Shown piece by piece: positions 39,355 to 47,605 of a DNA stretch of 64,000 nucleotides (positions are counted from its first letter, which is position 1; the number at the start of each line of letters is the position of its first letter). The DNA comes from Verrucomicrobiota bacterium. GTDB lineage: Bacteria > Verrucomicrobiota > Verrucomicrobiia > Opitutales > Opitutaceae. The position numbers were made by a program, and so were the translations under genes. The stretch covers positions 1 to 64,000 of the forward strand of contig JACRKC010000129.1 in assembly GCA_016235555.1 (NCBI GenBank), given 5' to 3'. The notes beneath the pieces were generated by a model. That model did no database searches and was not told where the DNA came from. It was given only the letters and a program-made list of their open reading frames with translations.

Positions 39355-40680
39355 ATGAACCAAAACCCCGCCTCCACTCCTGCCCTGAGCCCGTCGAATG
39401 GGCTCCCCCGCCGCGACTTCCTGAAAAAGTCCACCACGCTCGCCGCCGGCGTCGCCCTCGGCTCCGCCATCACCCGCCCGCTCTCCGCCGCCTCGCAGAA
39501 ACGCGTCATGGGCGCCAACGACCGCATCCGCATCGCCCAGATCGGCTGCGGCAGCCGCGGCAAGGACGCCCATATCAAGAACGGCATCCTCCCCCACCTG
39601 AAGGACACCAACTTCGAAATCGTCGCCCTCGCCGATCCGTGGCGCCAGCACCGCGAGGAAACCAACGCCCTCATCAATGCCACCTTCGGCCGCGACGCGA
39701 AGATGTTCACCTCCTACCGCGACGTGCTCGCGATGGACGACGTCGACGCCGTCATGATCGCGTCGCCCGATTTCCACCACACCACGCACCTCGAAGCCGC
39801 GGCGAAAGCCGGCAAGCACATCTACATCGAGAAGCCGCTCGCCACCGACTTCAAGGCCCTCCTCCGCGCCTACGACGCCGCCAAGGCCGCGCAGGCCCGC
39901 GGCAGCATCATCCAGGTCGGCACGCAGCTCCGCAGCCTCCCCGGCGTCACCGGCGCCCGTCAGGTCGTCCTCGACGGCGCCATCGGCAAAATCAACCGCA
40001 TCGACGAGTGCCGCAACGGCGAGAAGCCCTACTGGTATTCCTACCTCGGCCGCGAAGTCACCAAGGAGGACGTCGACTGGAACGAGTTCCTCGGCGACAC
40101 GCCCAAGCAACCCTTCAACGCCCGCAAGATCGGCGCCTGGTATGGTTACTACGAGTTCTGCCAGGGCCCCGTCCCGCAATGGGGCGCGCACTTCCTCGAT
40201 CTCATGCACTACGTCACCGGCTGCGGGATGCCCGAGTCGTGCGTGTGCCTCGGCGGCGTGACGACCTGGAAGGACGAGAACAACTTCACCACGCCCGACA
40301 ACGTGATGGCCACGTGGATGTATCCCGAGGGCTTCATGGTCACGAGCTCGAACAATTTCGGCAACAGCTCCGGCAACACCCGGAAATTCTTCGGCAGCAA
40401 AGGCACGCTCGACGTCGGCAACTGGAACGTCCCCACCTACAGCGCCGAGGGCGGCCCGAAGCGCGACGGCAAGATCCGCGGCAAAGTCGAGGTCCCGCAG
40501 ATCGCGCGCCCCGACCATTTCCGCAACTGGCTGAATTGCCTGCGCGACGGCCAGACCCCGCACGCCAGCATCGACGCCGGCTACCAGCACGCCGTCGCCG
40601 TCATGATGGCCGTGATCTCCTACGACACCGGCAAGAAGACGATCTACGACGCGAAAGCCCGCACGATCAAAACGGCGTGA
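39355..40680 (+). CDS. Tat-exported Gfo/Idh/MocA-family oxidoreductase
   Basis: A 441-residue NAD(P)-dependent sugar oxidoreductase-like protein. The twin-arginine signal is LPRRDFLKKSTTLAAGVALG. The Rossmann domain starts at RIRIAQIGCGSRGKDAHI (GxGxxG-type), followed by DVDAVMIASPDFHH and the family motif HIYIEKPLATDF near residue 155-165. The C-terminal domain includes GKINRIDECRNGEKPYWY and GPVPQWGAHFLDLMHYVTG. Such exported forms, with tightly bound cofactor as in glucose-fructose oxidoreductase, are common in this phylum. The ATG at 39355 is used as it opens the Tat signal region. The substrate is not known. Confidence 0.92.
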   Translation: MNQNPASTPALSPSNGLPRRDFLKKSTTLAAGVALGSAITRPLSAASQKRVMGANDRIRIAQIGCGSRGKDAHIKNGILPHLKDTNFEIVALADPWRQHREETNALINATFGRDAKMFTSYRDVLAMDDVDAVMIASPDFHHTTHLEAAAKAGKHIYIEKPLATDFKALLRAYDAAKAAQARGSIIQVGTQLRSLPGVTGARQVVLDGAIGKINRIDECRNGEKPYWYSYLGREVTKEDVDWNEFLGDTPKQPFNARKIGAWYGYYEFCQGPVPQWGAHFLDLMHYVTGCGMPESCVCLGGVTTWKDENNFTTPDNVMATWMYPEGFMVTSSNNFGNSSGNTRKFFGSKGTLDVGNWNVPTYSAEGGPKRDGKIRGKVEVPQIARPDHFRNWLNCLRDGQTPHASIDAGYQHAVAVMMAVISYDTGKKTIYDAKARTIKTA

Positions 40681-41014
40681 GGTGGGCGGGCCCGTCCCCG
40701 TGCCCGCCTTCGCCCCTCGTCGTGGACGAGGCGTCCCGCCTCGTGATTGATCGAACCCGTGAAAGACCCGGACGCCGACCGAGCGATGCTCGACAAGTCG
40801 CTCGGTCAGCCGATCCGTCCGTTACTGCGAATCGGTTTTCACCATCCCTGCTTTCATCAGACTGTGTGAAAACCCGGCGGCATTCGTTCAGCCGCGCGAA
40901 GCGTAGCGGAAACCGTGAGGTTTTCGTGGGATTTGGCCCGCGTTCGGGCGAAAAGCTCACGCTTTCCGCTACAACCGCCATGTTTTCACACAGTCTGTCA
41001 CGAGCAGGGCTACG
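40681..41014. repeat. Intergenic cluster of palindromes (families E, K, C and an enclosing repeat)
   Basis: There is no gene in this gap. It holds an E-type arm (40680), a K-type hairpin (GACGAGGCGTCCCGCCTCGTG, near 40726), and a composite at 40859-40998. The composite has outer arms CAGACTGTGTGAAAAC and the mirrored GTTTTCACACAGTCTGT enclosing a 70-bp family C palindrome (40903-40972). Confidence 0.78.
40903..40972. repeat. Palindromic repeat, family C, long copy nested in another repeat
   Basis: GTAGCGGAAACCGTGAGGTT…AGCTCACGCTTTCCGCTAC: the family C arms with a longer centre, placed between the arms of a different inverted repeat (40859-40998). Confidence 0.82.
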
Positions 41015-42163
41015 TTACGGCCTCCACGCGTCCGCGCCCGCGATGCCCTTCGCGCCCGCCGGGTCGCGACCGTAGGTGCCGCCGATCTCCTTTGTCGGCA
41101 GTTGCGGCGTGCTGCGGTCGGGGCGGTCGGCGCAATACCACCAGTTGCGCGCAAACGTGAACGTCTCCGGCGCCGTGCCCGGCCCGATGTTCACGCCGCC
41201 GGACGCCCACGTCGCCGACTCGAAGATCACCACGTTGTCCGAAAACTCCCCGCGCCGGCACGGCACGAAGCCCGGCGCGCGTGTCTGCTGTAGAATGCGG
41301 ATCGCCCAGCGGCCTGGCCGCTCGATCGTGTTGAAGCGCACCACCGCGCCGTCGACGTTCACGAACGCGATCGGCGCCTGCGCACCGACAAACGTGTTTC
41401 CCTCGACGCGGATGTCGCGCGCCTCCGCGTGTTCGCCCGTCGCCGGCAACGGCGGGCGGAAAAACTCCAGCCCCGTCGAGCCGCCGAGGTTGATCGCGCG
41501 CTGTCCGGCGTGGTCGAAGCGATTCCGCCGGATCGCGATGTCCGCCGAGCCGCCCTTTGCCTGCACCGCGGCCACACCCGTCGTGTCCGTGTGCCGTAGC
41601 GTGCAGCCTTCGATCACCCCGCGGTGGCAGCCGACCATGTCGATGCCTTCGCCGCCCGTGCCCCAACGCTCGACCGTGCAGTCGACGATCCGGAAATCCG
41701 CGAGGCCCGAGAGTTTGATGCCGTCGTGATTCCCGCCCGTGCCGATGTCGCGCACCTTGATCCCGCGCAGCACCACATGGTGGGCGCTCAGATCGTATTT
41801 GCCGCCGTCGTCGATGTTGAGACCGTTGGCGGTGAGCTTTTCGAAAACGAGATCGTGCAGTTCCACGAACTGCGGACTCGTGAGGTGCAGTCCCTCTTTG
41901 GCGCCCGAAAACACCGGCGGCCGGGTTGGATCCGCCGCCGCGATCACGATCGGGTTGCCCGCCATGCCGCGCAGACCGGCAAACAAAAAGCCGCCCCCGT
42001 AGTCACCCGCCGCGAGCAGCAGCCGGGAACCGGGTTTCACCGCGGCCACCGCGGCGCGCAGCTCCGCCGCATCCCGCACCGCGATGTCCGTCGCGTGCGC
42101 CACGCCCGCGAGCACGACCGCGAGGACGAAACCAAGTGCGGGTCTTGACCGGGCGGACAGCAT
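41015..42163 (-). CDS. Secreted right-handed parallel beta-helix protein
   Basis: A 382-residue protein from the ATG at 42163, which opens a signal peptide (LGFVLAVVLAGVAHA). It has successive beta-helix coils typical of pectate lyase-like and other polysaccharide lyases and isomerases: FVELHDLVFEKLTANGLNID, HHVVLRGIKVRDIGTGGNHD, FRIVDCTVERWGTGGEGIDM, GVIEGCTLRHTDTTGVAAVQ, IAIRRNRFDHAGQRAINLGG, and VVRFNTIERPGRW. No catalytic motif can be named, so the activity is open; carbohydrate binding or cleavage outside the cytoplasm is likely. It converges with the exported oxidoreductase gene across a repeat-filled gap. Confidence 0.82.
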   Translation of the reverse strand: MLSARSRPALGFVLAVVLAGVAHATDIAVRDAAELRAAVAAVKPGSRLLLAAGDYGGGFLFAGLRGMAGNPIVIAAADPTRPPVFSGAKEGLHLTSPQFVELHDLVFEKLTANGLNIDDGGKYDLSAHHVVLRGIKVRDIGTGGNHDGIKLSGLADFRIVDCTVERWGTGGEGIDMVGCHRGVIEGCTLRHTDTTGVAAVQAKGGSADIAIRRNRFDHAGQRAINLGGSTGLEFFRPPLPATGEHAEARDIRVEGNTFVGAQAPIAFVNVDGAVVRFNTIERPGRWAIRILQQTRAPGFVPCRRGEFSDNVVIFESATWASGGVNIGPGTAPETFTFARNWWYCADRPDRSTPQLPTKEIGGTYGRDPAGAKGIAGADAWRP

Positions 42164-42242
42164 GCGACGTGCGCCACGTTGCACAGCTTTGCGCCCGCGC
42201 GGCAAAGCGATAAAGTGTCCGTCCGTCGCCTCGGGCGCATCT

Positions 42243-42340
42243 CAGTTTCTTGCAGTCCGGAGAGAGCGACGGAGCGGCGGTTTTCAACCGCCGAGCTTGG
42301 GCGCTTGGAAAAGCGCCCCTCCGCAGTGCAAGAAAGTGAG
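42243..42340. repeat. Palindromic repeat, family M, copy 3
   Basis: Flanked by CAGTTTCTTGCAGTCCGGAG and the mirrored CCGCAGTGCAAGAAAGTGAG, with two hairpins inside (GGCGGTTTTCAACCGCC and GGGCGCTTGGAAAAGCGCCC). It is the best-preserved of the three M copies. Confidence 0.8.
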
Positions 42341-42447
42341 CTGCGCCTCGTCGCCTCTCTACGGGAAACCGCTGAGGCCCGGTGAGGTCACACGGGACGC
42401 TTGGTGCCGGCAAGTTGCTGGACGGTTATCGCGCCGTGCTGGCTCTA

Positions 42448-42695
42448 TTCAGAACGTCATACCAGTTACGTAGCGGTTTGGCATTGTAGGCCCGGCCGGT
42501 GGCCGGGCAGCCCGCCCATCGGGCGGGCCTACAAAATCCAGAGTGCCGAAGCGCCACGTAAACGGTATCAGAAGTCGCCGATCACGAGCGAGGTTCGCGT
42601 GGCGGCCGGCGTCCCTGCCCGCCGACGGGCACGGGCCCGATGGGCAGGCCCGGAGGCCTGCCGCGTCGCGGCGTCTTCTGACGTTCTGTATCACA
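42448..42695. repeat. Composite nested palindrome, family Q
   Basis: Outer ends ATTCAGAACGTCATA and the mirrored TCTTCTGACGTTCTGTAT enclose two units. One has arms TACCAGTTACGTAGCGGTTT GGCA and an imperfect mirror around 42541-42570, with the hairpin TGTAGGCCCGGCCGGTGGCC…GGGCGGGCCTACA in its centre. The rest (42571-42690) is GC-rich with further small hairpins. No gene is seen in 42164-42718. Confidence 0.6.
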
Positions 42696-42718
42696 GCCGA
42701 CACCGGCCGTGAGAGCAA

Positions 42719-44221
42719 TTACATCGCCAGCTGGGGGCGCGTCGGCTCCGGCCAGTCGATGTGGAAGAACTTCCCGCGCGGCTGGTCGGTGCGCTCGTAG
42801 GTGTGCGCGCCGAAGAAGTCGCGCTGACCCTGGAGCAGATTGGCCGGCAGGCGGGCCGAGCGATAGCCGTCGTAGTAAGCGAGCGCCGAGCTGAAGGTGG
42901 GCGCGGCCACGCCGCATTCCGCGGCGAGCGCGACGACCTTGCGCCAGTTTTCCTGCGCCTTCTTGACCGTCTTGTTGAAATACGGGTCGAGGAGCAGGTT
43001 CGCGAGGTTCGGGTCGCGCTGGTAGGCCTCGGTGATCTTTTGCAGGAACACCGCGCGGATGATGCAACCACCGCGCCAGATCTGCGCGATCTCGCCGAAG
43101 TTGAGCTTCCACTTGTATTCCTTCTGCGCCTCACGCATGAGCTGGAAGCCCTGCGCGTAGGAGCAGATTTTCGAGCAGTAGAGGGCGTCGTGGATCGCCG
43201 CGATGAGCGCCTTCTTGGAGCCTTTGTATTTCTTTTTCGGGCCCTTCAGGATCTTCGAGGCGGCGACGCGCTCTTCTTTCACCGCGCTGAGGCAGCGGGC
43301 GAACACGGACTCGGCAATCGTCGGCGCGGGCACGCCCATGTCGAGGGCGTTGACGGAGGTCCACTTGCCCGTGCCCTTCTGGCCGGCGGTGTCGAGGATG
43401 ACGTCGACGATCGGCTTCTTCGTCATCGGATCCTTCTGCTTGAGGATGTCGGCGGTGATCTCGATGAGGAAGGAGCCGAGCATGCCGGCGTTCCACTCGG
43501 AGAAGATGGCGCCCATCTCGGGGGCCTTCATGCCGAGCAGGCCCTTCATCAACGCGTAGGCCTCACAGATCATCTGCATGTCGCCATACTCGATGCCGTT
43601 GTGGCACATCTTCACGTAGTGGCCGGCGCCGTTCTCGCCGATGTAGGCGGCGCAGGGCACGCCACCGGTGATGGGTTTGCCGGGCGCGGCGCCACCGAGT
43701 TGCGCGCCGGTCTTGGCGTCGACCTTGGCGGCGACGGCGTTCCAGATGGGTGCGAGTTCCTTGTAGGCCGCGGGATCGCCGCCGGGCATGAGGGCCGGGC
43801 CGAAGCGCGCGCCTTCCTCGCCGCCGGACACGCCGGAGCCGATGAAGCGGAAGCCTTTTTCGCGAAGCGTTTTTTCGCGGCGGATGGTGTCGGTCCAGAG
43901 CGCGTTGCCGCCGTCGATCACGATGTCGTTCGGCGCGAGGAGCGGCACCAGCGAGTCGATCACGGCGTCGGTGCCTTTGCCGGCCTGGACGAGGATGATG
44001 ATCTTGCGGGGCTGGGCGATCGAGGCGACGAACTCCTCGAGCGTCTTCGTGCCGACGACGCCACCGGGAGTGTTCGGATTCTCGGCGACGAACTTGTCCG
44101 TCTTTTCCGTCGTGCGGTTGTAAACCGAAATCTGGAAGCCGTGATCGGCGATGTTGAGGGCGAGGTTCTGACCCATCACGGCGAGTCCGATGAGTCCGAT
44201 ATCAGAGTGAGTTTTGGCCAT
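42719..44221 (-). CDS. gnd: 6-phosphogluconate dehydrogenase, decarboxylating
   Basis: A 500-residue cytoplasmic enzyme of the oxidative pentose phosphate pathway, converting 6-phosphogluconate to ribulose 5-phosphate, CO2 and NADPH. It is of the long type: the NADP-binding [20 protein letters not shown] at the N-terminus, [20 protein letters not shown], the catalytic region [19 protein letters not shown] with its Lys, [12 protein letters not shown], and the C-terminal [15 protein letters not shown] and [30 protein letters not shown]. The ATG at 44221 is preferred to an upstream one because the conserved region begins immediately. It stands alone, with repeats downstream. Confidence 0.97.
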   Translation of the reverse strand: MAKTHSDIGLIGLAVMGQNLALNIADHGFQISVYNRTTEKTDKFVAENPNTPGGVVGTKTLEEFVASIAQPRKIIILVQAGKGTDAVIDSLVPLLAPNDIVIDGGNALWTDTIRREKTLREKGFRFIGSGVSGGEEGARFGPALMPGGDPAAYKELAPIWNAVAAKVDAKTGAQLGGAAPGKPITGGVPCAAYIGENGAGHYVKMCHNGIEYGDMQMICEAYALMKGLLGMKAPEMGAIFSEWNAGMLGSFLIEITADILKQKDPMTKKPIVDVILDTAGQKGTGKWTSVNALDMGVPAPTIAESVFARCLSAVKEERVAASKILKGPKKKYKGSKKALIAAIHDALYCSKICSYAQGFQLMREAQKEYKWKLNFGEIAQIWRGGCIIRAVFLQKITEAYQRDPNLANLLLDPYFNKTVKKAQENWRKVVALAAECGVAAPTFSSALAYYDGYRSARLPANLLQGQRDFFGAHTYERTDQPRGKFFHIDWPEPTRPQLAM

Positions 44222-44350
44222 AGCTGGACGCGGACCGTAGCCCGTCCGCCGGCTGAAAACCACCCTTCTTTTTCAGGCCGGCGTCATAATTAGCCGTCCG
44301 GCGCGGCCGATACGCCCGGCTGCTTGCCGCCAGGCCCGGCTCCAGCTCGG

Positions 44351-44581
44351 TCAGAGCAGGCCGGAGAAAATCAACAACGCACCGATGGCCAGCAACGTGG
44401 CTACGATAGTGAGGAGCAACCAGTTGCCGCGGCGGGCCTGCTCCTCATCGTAGGCGTCATTATGGTCCCGGCGGCGCGAGGCCGGGGCGACCCGGGTCGA
44501 TTTTCCGCCTAGTTTCGCAAAAGCCGAAGGGTTCTCGGGAGCGTCTGGGGGCTGCGGCATGGGCAGACGGGTGGCGTTCAT
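44351..44581 (-). CDS. Small single-pass membrane protein
   Basis: A 76-residue protein with a basic, polar N-terminal part (LGGKSTRVAPASRRRDHND) and one C-terminal membrane helix (NWLLLTIVATLLAIGALLIF). Its start codon overlaps the stop of the preceding gene (44578) as ATGA, so the two are translationally coupled. I do not recognise the family. Confidence 0.55.
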   Translation of the reverse strand: MNATRLPMPQPPDAPENPSAFAKLGGKSTRVAPASRRRDHNDAYDEEQARRGNWLLLTIVATLLAIGALLIFSGLL

Positions 44582-44910
44582 GGGTGGCGCTTGGCCATGG
44601 GACCGGTCGCGGGCTTGGCGGGCGGCCCCTTCGAAGGAAGAAAGGTCGCGAAAAACCCCACCACCGGCGTGGCCCAAGCCGGCTCGTTCCGTTCGTAGAT
44701 CCAGTTGAAGCCCACCACGGTCACCGCGACAAACGCCACCACGGTGATGACGACCCGGTTCATCTTCGCGACGTGGCGCAGCAGCGCGACCAAGGCCACC
44801 AGCACCACCACGGCGAGCCCCAACCGCAGCCAGAAATCCACCGGGATGGCGCGCAATTTCTCCAACACCGGAGTCGCGGCCGGCGCGGTGGCTGCAGCAA
44901 GGAGGTTCAT
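44578..44910 (-). CDS. Small membrane protein with two helices
   Basis: A 110-residue protein from the ATG at 44910, preceded by a good ribosome-binding site (GGAG region close upstream is weak; the ATG choice rests on the start of hydrophobic sequence). Two membrane helices (FWLRLGLAVVVLVALVALLR and VVITVVAFVAVTVVGFNWIY) are followed by a short periplasmic or cytoplasmic tail rich in Lys and Pro. It overlaps the next gene by four bases. The family is not recognised. It diverges from the gltD-like gene. Confidence 0.6.
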   Translation of the reverse strand: MNLLAAATAPAATPVLEKLRAIPVDFWLRLGLAVVVLVALVALLRHVAKMNRVVITVVAFVAVTVVGFNWIYERNEPAWATPVVGFFATFLPSKGPPAKPATGPMAKRHP

Positions 44911-45086
44911 GCCCGCACGGAGTAATCCCACCGCCCGTCGAAACGAGGCGAAAGCGTTCTTACTGCGCGTTTGACGAATTTTTCTGATTCGCCGGCATCC
45001 GGGCTTCGGGCGTGCAAACGCCCGTGTTACCTGCACACTCGACCGGCGTCAGACCTCCCCAAGAATCCCCGGACAAACGTCCCGCC

Positions 45087-46568
45087 ATGCCAACCGAAAG
45101 CGATCCCTCCGCGCTCCCCGCGCCTTCGGCGGCAACCCCCGTCGCACGCATCGCCGGCGACCCCAAGCACGCTTGGGCGGAAATTTCCGCCTCCTCCCCG
45201 CCGAAGCGCGGCGCCGACGACCGCGTGCACGACTACGCGGAGATCTACGGCTGCTACACCGAGGCCGCCGCCAAGGCGCAGGCGAGCCGCTGCATCCAGT
45301 GTCCCGACCCGCTGTGCCGCCAGGGCTGCGCGCTGTGCAACCGCATCCCCGAGTGGCTCGCACTCGCCGCGAAAGGCGAATTCCTCGAAGCCGCCAGGAT
45401 TTCCCGCGCCACCAGCAACCTCCCGGAAATCTGTTCGCGCGTCTGCCCGCAGGAAAAACTCTGCGAGGGCGCCTGCATTCTCGCCTCCAAGACCGACCCC
45501 GTCGCCATCGGCGCGATCGAGCGCTTCATCAACGACTACGCGTTCGCGCACGACGCCGTCGAAGCCCAGAAGATCGAGTGGAACGGCTTCAACGTCGCCG
45601 TGATCGGCTCCGGCCCCGGCGGCCTCTCGTGCGCCGACGAACTCATCCGCGCCGGCTACGGCGTCACCGTTTTCGAAGCGCAGATGATCCCGGGCGGCCT
45701 GCTCGTGAACGGCATCCCGGCCTTCAAGCTCGACAAGCACATCGTCGAGCGCCGCGTCGACCTCCTGAAAAAACTCGGCGTCAAGTTCCGCCTCGGCGTC
45801 GAAGTCGGCAAGGACGTGTCGCTCGACCAGCTGCGCAAGGAAAACGACGCCGTCTTTCTCAGCTTCGGCGCGCAGAAACCGAAGGCTCTCGATCTCCCCG
45901 GCGCCGAACTCAAAGGCATCTCCGCCGCGCTGCCCTTCCTCATCCAGAAAAACGTGATGTCGCCGCTCGTCGACCTCCCGCAGATCGACGTGACCGGCCA
46001 ATGCGTGGCCGTGCTCGGCGGTGGCGACACCGCGATGGACTGCCTGCGCACCGCGCTGCGCAGCGGCGCGCGCGAAGCCGTGTGCATCTACCGCCGCGAT
46101 CTCGCCAACATGCCCGGCAGCCGGAAGGAATACGCCAACGCGATCGAGGAAGGCGCGCGCTTCGAGTTTCTCACCAACCCCGTCGAGATCATCGCCGGGG
46201 CTCAGGGCGAGGTGAAGGCGATGCGCTGCGTGCGCATGGCGCTCGGCGAGCCCGACAAATCCGGCCGCCGCTCGCCGAAACCGGTGCCCGGCTCGGAATT
46301 CCTCGTGCCGGCGGACCTGCTGATCGTCGCCTACGGCTTCGACCCCGTGCCCTTCTCGTCGGGCAACGACGCCGAGCCCCTCAAGACCGACCGCTGGGGC
46401 TCGATCACTGTCGACGAAAACCAGATGACGAACCTGCCCGGCGTCTTCGCCGGCGGCGATTCCGTGCGCGGCCCGAGCCTCGTGGTGCACGCCGTGAAGG
46501 ACGCCCGCCGCGCCGCGCAGGCGATGCACCGCTACCTGCAGGCCAGGGTGCAGGCGATGGTGAAGTAG
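45087..46568 (+). CDS. gltD: NADPH-dependent glutamate synthase small subunit-like oxidoreductase
   Basis: A 493-residue FAD- and Fe-S-containing oxidoreductase. The N-terminal helical domain holds two cysteine clusters, CIQCPDPLCRQGCALCNRIP from residue 69 and ICSRVCPQEKLCEGAC, that bind 4Fe-4S clusters. A FAD-binding Rossmann motif, AVIGSGPGGLSCADELI, is near residue 172, and an NADPH motif, VAVLGGGDTAMDCLRTAL, near 308. GltD feeds electrons to GltB to make glutamate, but no gltB lies in this window, so it may serve a GltB encoded elsewhere or another partner, as many GltD-like proteins do. The start at 45087 gives a normal length. Confidence 0.9.
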   Translation: MPTESDPSALPAPSAATPVARIAGDPKHAWAEISASSPPKRGADDRVHDYAEIYGCYTEAAAKAQASRCIQCPDPLCRQGCALCNRIPEWLALAAKGEFLEAARISRATSNLPEICSRVCPQEKLCEGACILASKTDPVAIGAIERFINDYAFAHDAVEAQKIEWNGFNVAVIGSGPGGLSCADELIRAGYGVTVFEAQMIPGGLLVNGIPAFKLDKHIVERRVDLLKKLGVKFRLGVEVGKDVSLDQLRKENDAVFLSFGAQKPKALDLPGAELKGISAALPFLIQKNVMSPLVDLPQIDVTGQCVAVLGGGDTAMDCLRTALRSGAREAVCIYRRDLANMPGSRKEYANAIEEGARFEFLTNPVEIIAGAQGEVKAMRCVRMALGEPDKSGRRSPKPVPGSEFLVPADLLIVAYGFDPVPFSSGNDAEPLKTDRWGSITVDENQMTNLPGVFAGGDSVRGPSLVVHAVKDARRAAQAMHRYLQARVQAMVK

Positions 46569-46583
46569 GGCGAACCCCGGCGA

Positions 46584-46726
46584 GGGGTGTGACTCAAACT
46601 GAGGTCAGTAGTTTGTAGCGGCGGTCTATGACCGCCGAACGAATTCCATTGGCGCAACGACGGCGGTCATAGACCGCCGCTACGGCCAACGCATTCGAGA
46701 ACTGACCTCAGTTTGAGTTACACCCC
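46584..46726. repeat. MITE-like palindrome, family A, copy 3
   Basis: A 143-bp copy: left end GGGGTGTGACTCAAACTGAG GTCAGT, inner palindrome TAGCGGCGGTCTATGACCGC and its mirror, right end ACTGACCTCAGTTTGAGTTA CACCCC. Its inner parts relative to copies 1 and 2 are rearranged: the sequence CGAA(C/T)GC flank seen on the left of copy 1 lies on the right here, as if the element had inserted in the opposite orientation. Confidence 0.88.
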
Positions 46727-46777
46727 CCGGCGAGGTGCGGCTTGACCCGCGCCCGAGGTCAGACAATCGGGTGCGAC

Positions 46778-47011
46778 ATGACAACGGCCACCACCGCCCG
46801 CGAGTTCGTGCGCAACTTCGCGTGCCTGCGCAAAGTCGCAGCCAACGGCGGCGAAGTGATCGTCCGGGATCGCGGTGGCCGGGCGTTCATTTTTCGGGCA
46901 ACGGACGAACACCACGCCACCTTGGCCGAGCAATTGCATGACCTGCGTGGATCGCTGGCGACCGGCGTGCGGGTCAAGAGCCTGAAGGGCTTTGGTCGCA
47001 ACCGCGCGTGA
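46778..47011 (+). CDS. Phd/YefM-like antitoxin
   Basis: A 77-residue DNA-binding antitoxin candidate: TTAREFVRNFACLRKVAANG, then EVIVRDRGGRAFIFRA, the Phd/YefM fold pattern of a small N-terminal beta-alpha domain that binds the operon's own promoter, followed by a toxin-neutralising tail. It overlaps the following toxin start by GTGA, the usual coupling. Since its toxin is broken (next entry), it is now an orphan antitoxin. The start at 46778 is preferred to the in-frame ATG at 46742. Confidence 0.78.
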   Translation: MTTATTAREFVRNFACLRKVAANGGEVIVRDRGGRAFIFRATDEHHATLAEQLHDLRGSLATGVRVKSLKGFGRNRA

Positions 47012-47536
47012 AACCGGTCGCCGACACCGGCCTGCTGGTCGGTTTCCTTGATCGGTCCGACCAATATCATGACTGGGCTGCCGGATGTTTCGATGAGTTG
47101 CGCACCGTCCTGACCACGTGCGAAGCCGTGATCGCCGAAGTCGAATATCTGACCCCCGGCCCCGGTCCGCTCCTGATGGAAATGGTCCGGCGTGGCACCT
47201 TGCACATCGTGCCCCTGCTGCCTGCGGAGGCCGAAGCCATCGGGGCTTTGCTCAAACGCTATCCCACTCTATCACAATGTCGAAGAATCGCTCGTCTCGA
47301 ACGAAATTCTTGAACAGGAAGCTGGGAAGGACGGGAAGAATCCAATTTCTGCTCTTTCCGCTCTTCCCGGCCTTCCTGTTCAAAATCGTTCGGTTGCGGC
47401 CCTAAAGTTCGCCGACGCCTGCTTGGTGCGGCTCCGTGAAATTCTTCCCGGCGCGACGATCTACACCACGGATCGGAGAGATTTTACGATTTATCGCCGT
47501 CATCGAAACCAATCGATCAAGTTCGTGAGTCCGTGA
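47008..47536 (+). pseudogene. PIN-domain (VapC-like) toxin broken by a palindromic repeat
   Basis: The first part reads VADTGLLVGFLDRSDQYHDW, with the first PIN acidic residue, then CEAVIAEVEYLTPG and ALLKRYPTL, and runs into a premature stop at 47313. The end of a normal PIN toxin, LKFADACLVRLREILPG with YTTDRRDFTIYR, is found about 130 bp later in another frame, up to 47536. Between them lies a copy of family I repeat (47310-47383) with extra flanks. Thus the toxin, which would have cut RNA with its conserved Asp/Glu residues, was inactivated by this insertion. Confidence 0.85.
47310..47383. repeat. Palindromic repeat, family I, copy 2 (inside the PIN toxin)
   Basis: 74 bp, TTGAACAGGAAGCTGGGAAG…CTTCCTGTTCAA, the same length as 2404-2477. 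The inverted repeat extends outward with CGAACGA on the left (47298) and TCGTTCG on the right (47386), suggesting a still larger enclosing element, perhaps 47270-47400. Confidence 0.88.
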
Positions 47537-47605
47537 ACGGATGGCCCTGGGCCCATGGGTTGAATTCCCCCCGACCTTGGCATTGCCCCGCGCGCCGCGC
47601 CCTGA

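Noticed and set aside
47404-47536. Separate small gene after the PIN toxin
   Set aside because: The sequence LKFADACLVRLREILPG…YTTDRRDF is the normal C-terminal half of a PIN toxin and lacks its own start, so it belongs to the broken toxin gene.
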